A stretch of 64,000 nucleotides of DNA, from the NCBI RefSeq assembly GCF_914271485.1, contig NZ_CAJZAG010000008.1, positions 1-64,000 of the forward strand, written 5' to 3'. The notes below the pieces were generated by a model that did not search any database, was not told the DNA's origin, and saw only the letters and a program-made list of their open reading frames with translations. Shown one piece after another: positions 54,663-62,980 of this stretch; the first letter of the stretch is position 1, and every line of letters begins with the position of its first letter. A program made the translations under genes and the position numbers. The stretch comes from Cupriavidus pampae. GTDB lineage: Bacteria > Pseudomonadota > Gammaproteobacteria > Burkholderiales > Burkholderiaceae.

Positions 54663-55271
54663 TCAGGCGCCCAATGTCCGATACAAGGCATCGAGACGCT
54701 CGACCTGCGGCGGCAATGCTTCGGTGCCACCATCGTTGTCGATCACGTCATCCGCGCAGGCCAGGCGGGCCGCGCGCGTGGCCTGCCGGCGCATGATGGC
54801 CTCTACCTGCTCGCGCGAAAAACCATTGCGAGCCATCACGCGCGCGATCTGGGTCTCCTCGCGACAGTCGACCACAAGCACCCGGCCCACGCGCTCGCGC
54901 CAGGTGCCGGACTCCACCAGCAGCGGTACCACGTAGATCAGATACGGATGGGCGCCCGCGCTGCGAATGGCGTCCGCGCGGGCCACCGTCAGCGAACGGA
55001 TCAGCGGATGCGTGATGGCTTCGAGCGTGTGTTTGGCTGACGGGTCCGAGAACACGCGCGCACGCATCGCGTCGCGGTCCATGGCCCCGTCCGGGCGCAG
55101 ACAGTCGGCGCCGAACGCGGATACCAGCGCGGGAATGGCGGCACCGCCCGGTGCCGTGATCTCGTGCGCGAGCAGATCGGTGTCGATCAGTGCCGCGCCG
55201 CGCTCGGCAAACAGGTCGGCCACTCGGGTCTTGCCGGAGCCGATGCCACCGGTCAGTCCGATTTCAAGCAT
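54663..55271 (-). CDS. coaE: Dephospho-CoA kinase CoaE
   Basis: A 202-residue kinase for the last step of coenzyme A synthesis. The P-loop GGIGSGKT is at residues 8-15; later motifs are IDTDLLAHEIT, ITHPLIRSL, VVPLLVESG and VLVVDCREETQIARVMARN, with RMRRQA-like Arg residues in the lid. It sits between pilD and zapD, a conserved proteobacterial location. Confidence 0.96.
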   Translation of the reverse strand: MLEIGLTGGIGSGKTRVADLFAERGAALIDTDLLAHEITAPGGAAIPALVSAFGADCLRPDGAMDRDAMRARVFSDPSAKHTLEAITHPLIRSLTVARADAIRSAGAHPYLIYVVPLLVESGTWRERVGRVLVVDCREETQIARVMARNGFSREQVEAIMRRQATRAARLACADDVIDNDGGTEALPPQVERLDALYRTLGA

Positions 55272-55320
55272 GCGTGTCGCGGGAGGGAAGTCGTCGATGC
55301 CGCAACAATACAGCAACTGC

Positions 55321-55361
55321 AGGGCTCCCTCGCCCTTTGGGAGAGGGGAGAGAGGGGAGCA
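55321..55361. repeat. Degenerate CCCTCTCCC-type inverted repeat
   Basis: ccctcgccc and gggagaggg pair over 8 of 9 bases with a 3-base loop, within a longer G/C purine-rich stretch between coaE and pilD. It resembles the perfect repeat at 9885-9908, so both may be copies of a dispersed palindromic element. Confidence 0.4.
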
Positions 55362-55368
55362 GGGCGCG

Positions 55369-56232
55369 CTAGCGAATACCCAGTCCCAGCGGCAGCAGGT
55401 CCGCACCGAAGAACAGCACGAGCAGGCCGGCGCCGGCGATGAACGGGCCAAACGGGAACGGCGTCTCGCGACCCTGTCGGCGCGCGACGAGCATCGCGAT
55501 GCCGAAGACCGCGCCGACCATCGAGGACAGCAGTACCAGCGCGGGCAGGGCCTGCCAGCCGAACCAGGCGCCGAGCGCGCCCATCAGCTTGAAGTCGCCA
55601 TAGCCCATGCCTTCCTTGCCGCGCACGAGCTTGAACAGCCAGTACGCGGACCACAGCACGAGGTAGCCGGCGGCTGCACCGATCACGGCATCGGCCAACG
55701 GCACGAACACGCCCTGCAGATTCAGCAGCAGGCCCAGCCACAGCAGCGGCAGCGTGATCTGGTCGGGCAGCAGCTGGGTGTCGGCATCGATCATCGTGAG
55801 CGCGACCAGCGCCCACACCATCACGATGGCCGCCAGCGCCTGCACGGTCGGGCCGTAGTGCCACATCGCCAGCGCGCTCAGCACCGCGGTAGTCAGCTCC
55901 ACCAGCGGGTAGCGCACGCTGATCGGCTTGCGGCATGCCGCGCAGCGGCCGCGCAGGAACAGATAGCTGACGACGGGGATGTTCTCCCATGCAGCGATCT
56001 GGTGCCCGCAGTGCGGACACGCCGAGCGCGGCACCATGAGGTTGTAGCGGCCCGGATGCGGCAATGGCTCGCCGCGCAACTCGGCGATGTAGTTCGCCTC
56101 GTCGTACTCCATCATGCGCGGGATCCGGTGGATCACCACGTTCAGGAAGCTGCCAACCATCAGGCCGATCAGTCCGGCCGCGAAGACGAGAAAGGCCGGC
56201 GGCAGCGCCGCCAGCACCGATACCTGCAGCAT
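55369..56232 (-). CDS. pilD: Prepilin peptidase/methyltransferase PilD
   Basis: A 287-residue inner-membrane aspartic protease that cuts and N-methylates type IV prepilins. Cys72, Cys75, Cys97 and Cys100 (CPHCG and CAAC) form the cytoplasmic zinc site. The paired catalytic aspartates are Asp149/Asp151 in MIDADTQLLPD and Asp213 in GMGYGDFKLMG. About eight membrane helices. It lies 3 bases downstream of pilC. Confidence 0.96.
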   Translation of the reverse strand: MLQVSVLAALPPAFLVFAAGLIGLMVGSFLNVVIHRIPRMMEYDEANYIAELRGEPLPHPGRYNLMVPRSACPHCGHQIAAWENIPVVSYLFLRGRCAACRKPISVRYPLVELTTAVLSALAMWHYGPTVQALAAIVMVWALVALTMIDADTQLLPDQITLPLLWLGLLLNLQGVFVPLADAVIGAAAGYLVLWSAYWLFKLVRGKEGMGYGDFKLMGALGAWFGWQALPALVLLSSMVGAVFGIAMLVARRQGRETPFPFGPFIAGAGLLVLFFGADLLPLGLGIR

Positions 56233-56235
56233 GCG

Positions 56236-57504
56236 TTACACCACCTGTCCCAGCTTGAAGATCGGCAGATACATCGCCACGACCATGCCGCCGATCAGCA
56301 CGCCGAGGATCACGATGATCAGTGGCTCGATCAGGCTCGAGATGGCCGCCACCGCGTCATCGACTTCCGCTTCGTAGAACTCGGCGACCTTCAGCAGCAT
56401 ATTGTCGAGCGCGCCCGACTCTTCGCCGATCTGCGTCATCTGCAGCACCATGTTGTCGAACACGTGCGTGGCCTGCATCGCGTTGGTCAGGCTGGTACCG
56501 ATGCGCACGGACTGTTCGATCTCGCGCGTGGCGTCGTAATACAGCCAGTTGCCGGCGGCGCCCGCGACCGATTCCATCGACTCGACGAGCGGCGTACCGG
56601 CCGCGAACATCGTTGCCAGCGTACGCGTCCAGCGCGCGATCACGGCCTTGCGGAACAGGCTGCCGAAAATCGGCAGTTTCAGCAGCACGCGATCGTGGAA
56701 GCGCTGCACTTTCTCCGATTTGCTGCGCGCCCGGATATACCCCATGATCCCCAGGATTGGCGCAAAGACGATGATGTACCAGTTGGAGACGAAGAAGTCA
56801 GAGAGACCGATGACGACCAGCGTCGGGGCCGGCAGCGCCGCGCCAAAGCTCGAGAATACGCCCTTGAAGGCCGGAATCACGAAAAGCATCAGGATCACGG
56901 TGACCGCGAACGCCACCGTCAGCACCGCGATCGGATAGATCATCGCGGACTTGATCTGGCTCTTCAGCGCGATCGACTTTTCCATGTACAACGACAGCCG
57001 CTCGAGCAGCGCATCGAGAATACCGCCCTGTTCACCGGCGTCGATCAGGTTGCAATACAGCGTGTCGAAGTACTTCGGATGCCGGCGGAACGCCGTGGCC
57101 ATGCTGCTGCCGGACTCGATGTCGAAGCGAATCTCGGACAGCAATTGCGTGAAGTTCGGATTGGCGTGGCCACGCGCGATGATGTCGATCGACTGCAGCA
57201 GCGGAATACCCGCCTTGAGCATCGTCGACAGCTGGCGCGTGAAATACGCGATGTCCTTCTCGGTGATCTTGCGCCCGCGCGCGGCCTTGCGCTTCTTGAG
57301 CTTGACGACCGTCAGGCCCTGCTTGCGCAGCGTGGCGGTGACCTCCGCCGCGCTCTCCGCGCGTTGCTCGCCGGTGAAGGTCTTGCCCTTGCGGTCCTTG
57401 CCTTCCCACTCGAAGATGTACTGCGTGGGCGCTTTTCGCCCTTTTGTAGCGCGGGACGGCGCCGAAGCCGTCCGAGCGCCCGCCGCTGGTGCGCGCGTCG
57501 CCAT
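56236..57504 (-). CDS. pilC: Type IV pilus inner-membrane platform protein PilC
   Basis: A 422-residue protein with two repeated type II secretion F domains and three membrane helices. It starts with an Ala/Arg-rich tail; YIFEWEGKDRKGKTFTGEQRA is typical of PilC, FTRQLSTMLKAGIPLLQSI opens the first F domain and WTRTLATMFAAGTPLVESME the second. It couples the PilB motor to the pilus rod. It lies 33 bases after pilB and 3 before pilD. Confidence 0.96.
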   Translation of the reverse strand: MATRAPAAGARTASAPSRATKGRKAPTQYIFEWEGKDRKGKTFTGEQRAESAAEVTATLRKQGLTVVKLKKRKAARGRKITEKDIAYFTRQLSTMLKAGIPLLQSIDIIARGHANPNFTQLLSEIRFDIESGSSMATAFRRHPKYFDTLYCNLIDAGEQGGILDALLERLSLYMEKSIALKSQIKSAMIYPIAVLTVAFAVTVILMLFVIPAFKGVFSSFGAALPAPTLVVIGLSDFFVSNWYIIVFAPILGIMGYIRARSKSEKVQRFHDRVLLKLPIFGSLFRKAVIARWTRTLATMFAAGTPLVESMESVAGAAGNWLYYDATREIEQSVRIGTSLTNAMQATHVFDNMVLQMTQIGEESGALDNMLLKVAEFYEAEVDDAVAAISSLIEPLIIVILGVLIGGMVVAMYLPIFKLGQVV

Positions 57505-57537
57505 GTTGTGACCCCCGACAAAGATTTAGATTTCTTA

Positions 57538-59268
57538 TTACGAATTGGTGGTTGCCAGCACTTCTTCGAGTGACGTGACTCCCTGCTTGACCTTGAGCAG
57601 GCCAGCCTCCCGCAACGATAGCACGCCGTCGCGCCGCGCCTGTTCCGCGATCTGCAACGCCGTGCCGTGCGTCAGAATGATCTGCTGCATGGCTTCCGTG
57701 ATCGGCATCACCTGATAGATGCCGCACCGGCCCTTGTACCCGCTGCCGTTGCAGCGTTCGCAGCCGACCGGATGATAGGGCTGCCAGGTGCCGTCGATAT
57801 CCGACTCCTGAAAGCCCGCGTCGAGCAGCACGTCGCGGGACAGTTCGCCCACACGCTTGCACGTGCAAAGCTTGCGCGCGAGACGCTGCGCGGTAATCAT
57901 CAGTACGCTCGAGGCGATATTGAATGGCGCCACGCCCATATTCATCAGTCGCGTGAGCGTGGTGGGCGCGTCGTTGGTATGCAGCGTGGACAGGACCAGG
58001 TGGCCCGTCTGCGCGGCCTTGATCGAGATGTCCGCGGTTTCGAGGTCGCGGATTTCGCCGACCATGATGATGTCCGGATCCTGCCGCAGGAACGATTTGA
58101 GCGCGGCCGCGAAGGTCAGGCCCGCCTTGTCGTTGACGTTGACCTGATTGATACCGGGCAACTGGATTTCCGCGGGATCCTCGGCGGTCGAGATATTGAT
58201 GTCGCCCTGGTTCAGCAGGTTCAGGAACGTATAGAGCGACACGGTCTTGCCGCTGCCGGTCGGGCCGGTCACGAGCACCATGCCGTACGGGCGCTTGATC
58301 ACCTCGAGCAGCGCTGCCTTCTGCGCCGGCTCGTAGCCAAGCTGATCGATGTCGAGCTTGTCCGACGAGGATTCGAGAATCCGCATCACGATCTTCTCGC
58401 CGAACAGCGTCGGCAGCGTCGATACGCGGAAGTCGATCGCCTTCTCGATCGTCTCCTTGCCGTCCTTGTCCTTGGGCAGGGTGAGCAGCAGCTTCATGCG
58501 GCCGTCCTGCGGCACGCGCTTCTCCGAGATGTCCAGGCGCGACAGCACCTTGATACGCGTCGCCACCTTGTCGCGGATATCGAGCGGTGGCCGCGCGACT
58601 TCCTGCAGCACGCCGTCCACGCGGAAGCGTACCCGGTAGAAGAACTCGAACGGCTCGAAGTGAAGGTCCGACGCGCCGCGCTGGAACGCTTCCGTGAGCA
58701 GCTTCTGCAGGAAGCGTACCACCGGTGCGTCGTCGATTTCGTTGCCGGGCCCCTTGCGCGCGCCCGCCGCGGCCGCCACCGGATCGTAGTCGATCATCTT
58801 GGTCGGCGTCGCGCCCGTTCCGGTGGGCGAGATGTTCTTCATCGTGCCGAGCGCTTCGCTGGCCGTGCGGAAGTGCCTCACCAGCTTGTCGTGCTCGACC
58901 ACCACCGTTTCCACGGGCAGGTTGAACTTCTGCTTGATGGCATCGACGCCGGCCTGGTTGGCCGGGTCCGACATCGCCACGATCAGGCGATTCTCCCGCC
59001 GGCCCAGCGGCAGCAGTCGGTGCGCATGGAATTCGCGATTGCCCGCGAGCGCGGGTGGCACGCGCGCGAGGTTGTACTGCGCGAGATCCAGTAGCGGCAA
59101 CTGATACTTGTCCGCGGCGAAGATCGCGATGTCGTGCGCGCTCATCGTGCCGCTGGCAATGATCTCGTCGATCAGCAGCGACTTCTTCTCTCGTGCCGTC
59201 TGTTCCAGCTGGGCAAGCAACGCGGGCGCGATCCGCCGGCTCTGCGCCAATGCGAGGCCTAGTGTCAT
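57538..59268 (-). CDS. pilB: Type IV pilus assembly ATPase PilB
   Basis: A 576-residue hexameric motor for pilus extension. An N-terminal MshEN-type domain covers about residues 1-150. The core has LVTGPTGSGKTVSLYTFLN (Walker A), the Asp box AEDPAEIQLPGINQVN, the Walker B RQDPDIIMVGEIRD, and the His box TGHLVLSTLHTNDA. A tetracysteine site (CTC, then CERCNGSGYKGRCG) follows. The ATG at 59268 is preferred to a TTG 48 bases upstream because it fits the family start. First gene of the pilBCD-coaE-zapD-yacG group. Confidence 0.95.
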   Translation of the reverse strand: MTLGLALAQSRRIAPALLAQLEQTAREKKSLLIDEIIASGTMSAHDIAIFAADKYQLPLLDLAQYNLARVPPALAGNREFHAHRLLPLGRRENRLIVAMSDPANQAGVDAIKQKFNLPVETVVVEHDKLVRHFRTASEALGTMKNISPTGTGATPTKMIDYDPVAAAAGARKGPGNEIDDAPVVRFLQKLLTEAFQRGASDLHFEPFEFFYRVRFRVDGVLQEVARPPLDIRDKVATRIKVLSRLDISEKRVPQDGRMKLLLTLPKDKDGKETIEKAIDFRVSTLPTLFGEKIVMRILESSSDKLDIDQLGYEPAQKAALLEVIKRPYGMVLVTGPTGSGKTVSLYTFLNLLNQGDINISTAEDPAEIQLPGINQVNVNDKAGLTFAAALKSFLRQDPDIIMVGEIRDLETADISIKAAQTGHLVLSTLHTNDAPTTLTRLMNMGVAPFNIASSVLMITAQRLARKLCTCKRVGELSRDVLLDAGFQESDIDGTWQPYHPVGCERCNGSGYKGRCGIYQVMPITEAMQQIILTHGTALQIAEQARRDGVLSLREAGLLKVKQGVTSLEEVLATTNS

Positions 59269-59582
59269 GGCAATACGATGCGTATGAGCGCGCTGCCCCA
59301 GGGTCTTCCCATGCAAAGCGTCTTGCTATGCAAAGGCCAGGGTCAAGGGTCAGGCACGCGTTGTTGACTGCGGCGGGAGCAGGGGGCGAACTTCCCGGGT
59401 TCGGGGCAGTTTGCCGCTGGGGTCACTTTTTGTAAAGCGAGCGGAGGCGGGGTGTTGGCGTTTGCGCGACAGTCCGCAACCCTACTGGAGCAGGGATGTG
59501 ACAGAGGGTGTGACCGCGGTTGTCAAAACCGTCGATACAAAGCAAAAAAGCCGCACATTGCTGTGCGGCTTTTTCAGGAATC
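59269..59582. other. Intergenic region between pilB and tRNA-Pro
   Basis: A 314-base stretch. It holds the tRNA terminator and presumably the pilB promoter (a TTGACC near 59349 on the minus strand without a convincing -10 box). No gene is supported. Confidence 0.5.
59544..59574. terminator. Terminator downstream of tRNA-Pro
   Basis: agccgcaca and tgtgcggct pair over 9 bp with a 4-base loop, flanked by six A on the left and five T on the right. On the minus strand the A-run becomes the U-tract, so it ends the tRNA transcript 9 bases after its 3' end. Confidence 0.9.
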
Positions 59583-59659
59583 TGGTCGGGGTGAGAGGAT
59601 TCGAACCTCCGGCCTCTACGTCCCGAACGTAGCGCTCTACCAGGCTAAGCTACACCCCG
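59583..59659 (-). tRNA. tRNA-Pro (CGG)
   Basis: A 77-base cloverleaf. The acceptor CGGGGTG pairs with CACCCCG, a genomic ACCA end is present, the D-arm reads AGCTTAGCCTGGTAGAGC, the anticodon loop TTCGGGA has CGG (reads proline CCG), and the T-arm is GGAGGTTCGAATCCTC with the standard TTCGAAT loop. Confidence 0.97.
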
Positions 59660-59704
59660 ATTTCGTTTTTACTTCTGTCTGCTTTTTCTTTTATCGCCGC
59701 GTCA

Positions 59705-60682
59705 TCAAGATTGACGTTGCAGCGAGAAAGCACACAAGTCTATCAGCGTTTCCTTCAGTTGGGAAGGGGGAAATTGCATTGCCGCCCTCTCCGCCGCTTC
59801 CGCTTCGCGTTGCGCGGCGGCGTACGTCACGTCGAGCGCGCCGCTTGCATGAATCGCCGCAAACACCGCGTCAAAGTGTTCGGTGCCGCCCTGCACGATC
59901 GCGTCGCGCGCGAGCTCGCGTTGTTGCTCGGTGCCGTGCTCGAGCAGATGCAGCAACGGTAGCGTGGGCTTGCCCTCGCGCAGATCATCGCCGGCGTTCT
60001 TGCCCATCTGCTCCGCGCTAGCGGTGTAGTCGAGCATGTCGTCGATAAGCTGGAACGCGGTGCCGATGCGGCGGCCGTATTCGGCAGCGGCCTCTTCCAT
60101 GGCGGCGTCCGCGCCCGCGAGCACCGCGCCTAGTTGGGCGGAAGCTTCGAACAGCTTGGCCGTCTTGTAGCGGATGACCTGCAGGTACCGTTCGACGGTC
60201 ACCTCGGGGTCGTGCATGTTGAGCAGTTGCAGCACTTCGCCTTCCGCGATCACGTTGGTCGCGTTGGAGAGGATCTCCATGATGCGCATGCTGCCGGCGT
60301 CGACCATCATCTGGAATGCGCGCGAGTAGAGGAAGTCTCCGACCAGCACGCTCGCGGCATTGCCGAACACCGCATTGGCGGTCTCGCGGCCGCGGCGCAG
60401 TTCCGACTCGTCCACCACGTCGTCATGCAGCAGCGTGGCGGTGTGAATGAATTCGACCACGGCCGCCATTTCGTGATGGCGATGGCCATCGTAGCCAAAC
60501 GCGCGCGCGGACAGCAGCAGGATCACGGGGCGCAGGCGCTTGCCGCCCGCGCCGATGATGTATTCGCCGATCTGCTCGATCAGCGGCACTTCCGATGCCA
60601 GTCTATGGCGAATGACAGCGTCAACGGCGCGCATGTCGGCAGCGACCGGGGCAAGCAAGGCAGTGGCGGAAGACTGGGACAA
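59705..60682 (-). CDS. ispB: Octaprenyl diphosphate synthase IspB
   Basis: A 325-residue trans-polyprenyl synthase making the side chain of ubiquinone. Aspartate-rich motifs are LLHDDVVDE (Asp87-Asp91) and FQLIDDMLDYT; GGKRLRPVILLLSA and MHDPEVTVERYLQVIRYKTAKLFEA are also typical. The TTG at 60682 is preferred because GGTGA lies five bases upstream; a GTG three codons further upstream is the alternative. A perfect TATAAT on the minus strand at 60711-60716 gives it a short leader. It diverges from the rplU region. Confidence 0.95.
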   Translation of the reverse strand: MSQSSATALLAPVAADMRAVDAVIRHRLASEVPLIEQIGEYIIGAGGKRLRPVILLLSARAFGYDGHRHHEMAAVVEFIHTATLLHDDVVDESELRRGRETANAVFGNAASVLVGDFLYSRAFQMMVDAGSMRIMEILSNATNVIAEGEVLQLLNMHDPEVTVERYLQVIRYKTAKLFEASAQLGAVLAGADAAMEEAAAEYGRRIGTAFQLIDDMLDYTASAEQMGKNAGDDLREGKPTLPLLHLLEHGTEQQRELARDAIVQGGTEHFDAVFAAIHASGALDVTYAAAQREAEAAERAAMQFPPSQLKETLIDLCAFSLQRQS

Positions 60683-60710
60683 GATGATCACCGTTACGCA
60701 AAACCGGTGG

Positions 60711-60716
60711 ATTATA
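60711..60716 (-). promoter_or_regulatory. -10 box of ispB promoter
   Basis: Exact TATAAT on the minus strand with a predicted transcription start near 60704, 22 bases before the TTG start. No good -35 hexamer is seen at 17 bases. Confidence 0.5.
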
Positions 60717-60758
60717 TGCGAAGCATGTGAGGGAATGGCTGCCGAGCAGCGCGGGTTC

Positions 60759-60764
60759 TATAAT
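60759..60764 (+). promoter_or_regulatory. -10 box toward small ORF and rplU
   Basis: Exact TATAAT; the predicted start falls at about 60771, exactly on the A of an ATG. The -35 region (TGGCTG at 17 bases) is weak. Confidence 0.5.
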
Positions 60765-60770
60765 GCGCGC

Positions 60771-60869
60771 ATGGACAAGACCCGCACATCTCGCCGGCAC
60801 TCGCGACGCACCGTCTGGTGGATCGCCTTTGCCGCGCTGGCCGGTTTTCTGCTGGCTGACCTGACCTGA
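60771..60869 (+). CDS. Possible leaderless 32-residue membrane peptide
   Basis: A 32-codon open frame beginning at the predicted transcription start: a basic N-tail (MDKTRTSRRHSRRTV) followed by one hydrophobic stretch (WWIAFAALAGFLLADLT). It has no ribosome-binding site, as expected for a leaderless message. I do not recognise a family, and the frame may be accidental; the main support is the positive-inside topology and the position of the -10 box. Confidence 0.35.
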   Translation: MDKTRTSRRHSRRTVWWIAFAALAGFLLADLT

Positions 60870-61142
60870 CTGGTTTGCCGCATGGGGCGTCCGGCAAGTG
60901 CCTGAGCCGCCGCTGGCGGGCCCGGTAGGCTATCTATTTGTTTTCGTTGCGCTTTTCCGCAAGCTGGTATAGACTTGCCGGTTCCTTCGGTCTGTCTGGG
61001 CTGTTCGGCTTGGTCGGATGAGGGTTCGTGCACAAAGGATCGTCGCACGTTCGTAGCACAAAACTTGGCGTAAGAAGCGGCGCCAGCCCGTGGTTGTTTC
61101 CGGGCAGCATTTCTCGCTTCATTCACATCGAGAGGTTCGACA
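60870..61142 (+). other. rplU leader region
   Basis: A 273-base stretch before rplU. A second promoter-like pair (TTGCGC at 60947 and TATAGA at 60968, spacer 15) lies in it, so rplU may have a shorter transcript from near 60980. No recognisable L21-type leader RNA is seen. Confidence 0.4.
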
Positions 61143-61454
61143 ATGTACGCGGTCGTAAAAACCGGCGGCAAGCAATACAAAGTTGCTGCTGGCGAAAAAC
61201 TTAAAGTAGAACAGATACCGGCAGACATTGGCGCAGAAATCACGCTGGACCAAGTGCTCGCAGTGGGCGCTGGCGACCAAATCAAGTTTGGTACGCCGCT
61301 GGTTAGCGGGGCTTCCGTCAAAGCTACCGTGATCTCCCAAGGTCGTCACGACAAAGTGAAGATCTTCAAGATGCGCCGTCGCAAGCACTACCAGAAGCGT
61401 CAGGGCCATCGTCAGAATTACACCGAGCTGCGCATCGACACGATCGTTGCCTGA
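61143..61454 (+). CDS. rplU: 50S ribosomal protein L21
   Basis: A 103-residue ribosomal protein. MYAVVKTGGKQYKVAAGEKLKVEQI is the diagnostic start, followed by FKMRRRKHYQKRQGHRQNYTELRI. An AGAGG ribosome-binding site lies 7 bases upstream. It heads the rplU-rpmA unit. Confidence 0.98.
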   Translation: MYAVVKTGGKQYKVAAGEKLKVEQIPADIGAEITLDQVLAVGAGDQIKFGTPLVSGASVKATVISQGRHDKVKIFKMRRRKHYQKRQGHRQNYTELRIDTIVA

Positions 61455-61483
61455 GCGATATTCGGCCTAGACAGGAGTAAGAC

Positions 61484-61744
61484 ATGGCACAGAAAAAAGG
61501 CGGCGGTTCTACACGGAACGGCCGCGATTCAGAATCGAAGCGACTGGGCGTGAAGGTTTACGGTGGCCAGGCCATCAACGCCGGCGGCATCATCGTTCGT
61601 CAACGCGGTACGCGCGTGCATGCTGGCGAAAACGTCGGCATCGGCAAGGACCACACGCTGTTCGCGCTGGTTGACGGTCACGTGCAGTTCGCCGTCAAGG
61701 GCGCTGCCAAGAAGCAGCAAGTCAGCGTCGTTCCGGCGGCCTGA
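61484..61744 (+). CDS. rpmA: 50S ribosomal protein L27
   Basis: An 86-residue ribosomal protein that reaches the peptidyl transferase centre. MAQKKGGGSTRNGRDSESKRLGVK is the diagnostic start, followed by QRGTRVHAGENVGIGKDHTLFAL. It lies 29 bases after rplU and is closed by a strong terminator. Confidence 0.98.
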   Translation: MAQKKGGGSTRNGRDSESKRLGVKVYGGQAINAGGIIVRQRGTRVHAGENVGIGKDHTLFALVDGHVQFAVKGAAKKQQVSVVPAA

Positions 61745-61765
61745 TACAGCCTTTGCAGCACGAAG

Positions 61766-61791
61766 GCCCCGCAACGCTTGCGGGGCTTTTT
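61766..61791 (+). terminator. rpmA terminator
   Basis: gccccgcaa pairs perfectly with ttgcggggc around a 3-base loop, followed by five T. It is 21 bases past the rpmA stop. Confidence 0.92.
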
Positions 61792-61845
61792 CATTTCTGG
61801 CGACAATGTTGAGGCCGCCAGCCCGAGCCCACACGGAAAATCATC

Positions 61846-62943
61846 ATGAAGTTCATCGACGAAGCCCGAATCGAAGCGATTGCCGGCAATGGCGGCAACG
61901 GGAGCGCGTCGTTCCGGCGCGAGAAGTTTGTGCCGTTTGGTGGCCCCGATGGCGGTGACGGCGGCCGAGGCGGCAGCGTATTCGCGCAGGCCGACCGCAA
62001 CATCAACACGCTGATCGATTTTCGCTACGCGAAGAAGCACGTCGCGCGCAACGGCGAAAACGGCCGCGGTGCCGATTGCTACGGCGCGGCAGGCGAGGAC
62101 GTGACCCTGCGCATGCCCGTGGGCACGCAGATCGTCGACATGGACACCGGCGAGACCATTGCCGATCTGACCGAGCACGGTCAGATCGTGTGCCTGGCCG
62201 AAGGCGGCATGGGTGGCTGGGGCAATCTGCACTTCAAGTCGAGTACCAACCGCGCGCCGCGCCAGCAGGTGGACGGCAAGCCCGGCGAGCGCCGCATGGT
62301 CAAGCTCGAGCTCAAGGTACTCGCGGATGTGGGTCTGCTCGGCATGCCCAACGCCGGCAAGTCGACGTTTATCTCGCATATCTCGAACGCGCGGCCCAAG
62401 GTCGCCGATTATCCGTTCACCACGCTCCACCCGAACCTCGGCGTGGTGCGTGTCGACCACGAGAAGTCGTTCGTGGTGGCCGATATCCCGGGGCTGATCG
62501 AGGGTGCCGCCGAAGGCGCGGGCCTCGGCCACCAGTTCCTGCGCCATCTGCAGCGTACCGGCCTGTTGCTGCATATCGTCGATCTCGCACCGTTCGACGA
62601 TAACGTCGATCCCGTGGCCGAGGCCCGCGCGATCGTCAACGAACTCAAGAAGTACGACGAGGAACTGTACGAGAAGCCGCGCTGGCTCGTGCTGAACAAG
62701 CTCGACATGGTGCCGGAAGACGAGCGCGCCACGCGGGTCAAGGACTTCGTCAAGCGCTACAAGTGGAAGGGACCCGTATTCCAGATCTCCGCGCTGGCCG
62801 GTGACGGCTGCCGCGAACTGATCTACGCGATCAAGGACCATCTGGAGGCCATCAAGGCCGCGGAAGCCGCGGCGCTGGCCGAGCCGGATATCCGGCTTGA
62901 CGATCGCCTGCACAACGTGGACCGCGGCGACGACGAATCCTGA
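61846..62943 (+). CDS. obgE: GTPase ObgE (CgtA)
   Basis: A 365-residue Obg GTPase involved in 50S ribosome assembly. The glycine-rich Obg fold covers about residues 1-158 (FIDEARIEAIAGNGGNGSASFRREKFVPFGGPDGGDGG in pieces). The G domain has GMPNAGKSTFIS, VADIPGLIEGA and LVLNKLDMV. The C-terminal tail is short and acidic. It follows the rpmA terminator. Confidence 0.97.
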   Translation: MKFIDEARIEAIAGNGGNGSASFRREKFVPFGGPDGGDGGRGGSVFAQADRNINTLIDFRYAKKHVARNGENGRGADCYGAAGEDVTLRMPVGTQIVDMDTGETIADLTEHGQIVCLAEGGMGGWGNLHFKSSTNRAPRQQVDGKPGERRMVKLELKVLADVGLLGMPNAGKSTFISHISNARPKVADYPFTTLHPNLGVVRVDHEKSFVVADIPGLIEGAAEGAGLGHQFLRHLQRTGLLLHIVDLAPFDDNVDPVAEARAIVNELKKYDEELYEKPRWLVLNKLDMVPEDERATRVKDFVKRYKWKGPVFQISALAGDGCRELIYAIKDHLEAIKAAEAAALAEPDIRLDDRLHNVDRGDDES

Positions 62944-62980
62944 TCGCTTCCTGATCCCCATCTCTTTCGGTATCCCCACC

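Noticed and set aside
54967..57573. Long plus-strand frame opposite coaE, pilD and pilC
   Set aside because: It crosses three well-supported minus-strand genes and shows only low-complexity His/Arg/Gln-rich text.
59583..59659. tRNA-Pro as an integration site for a mobile element
   Set aside because: No integrase, no repeated tRNA 3' end and no foreign-looking genes nearby.
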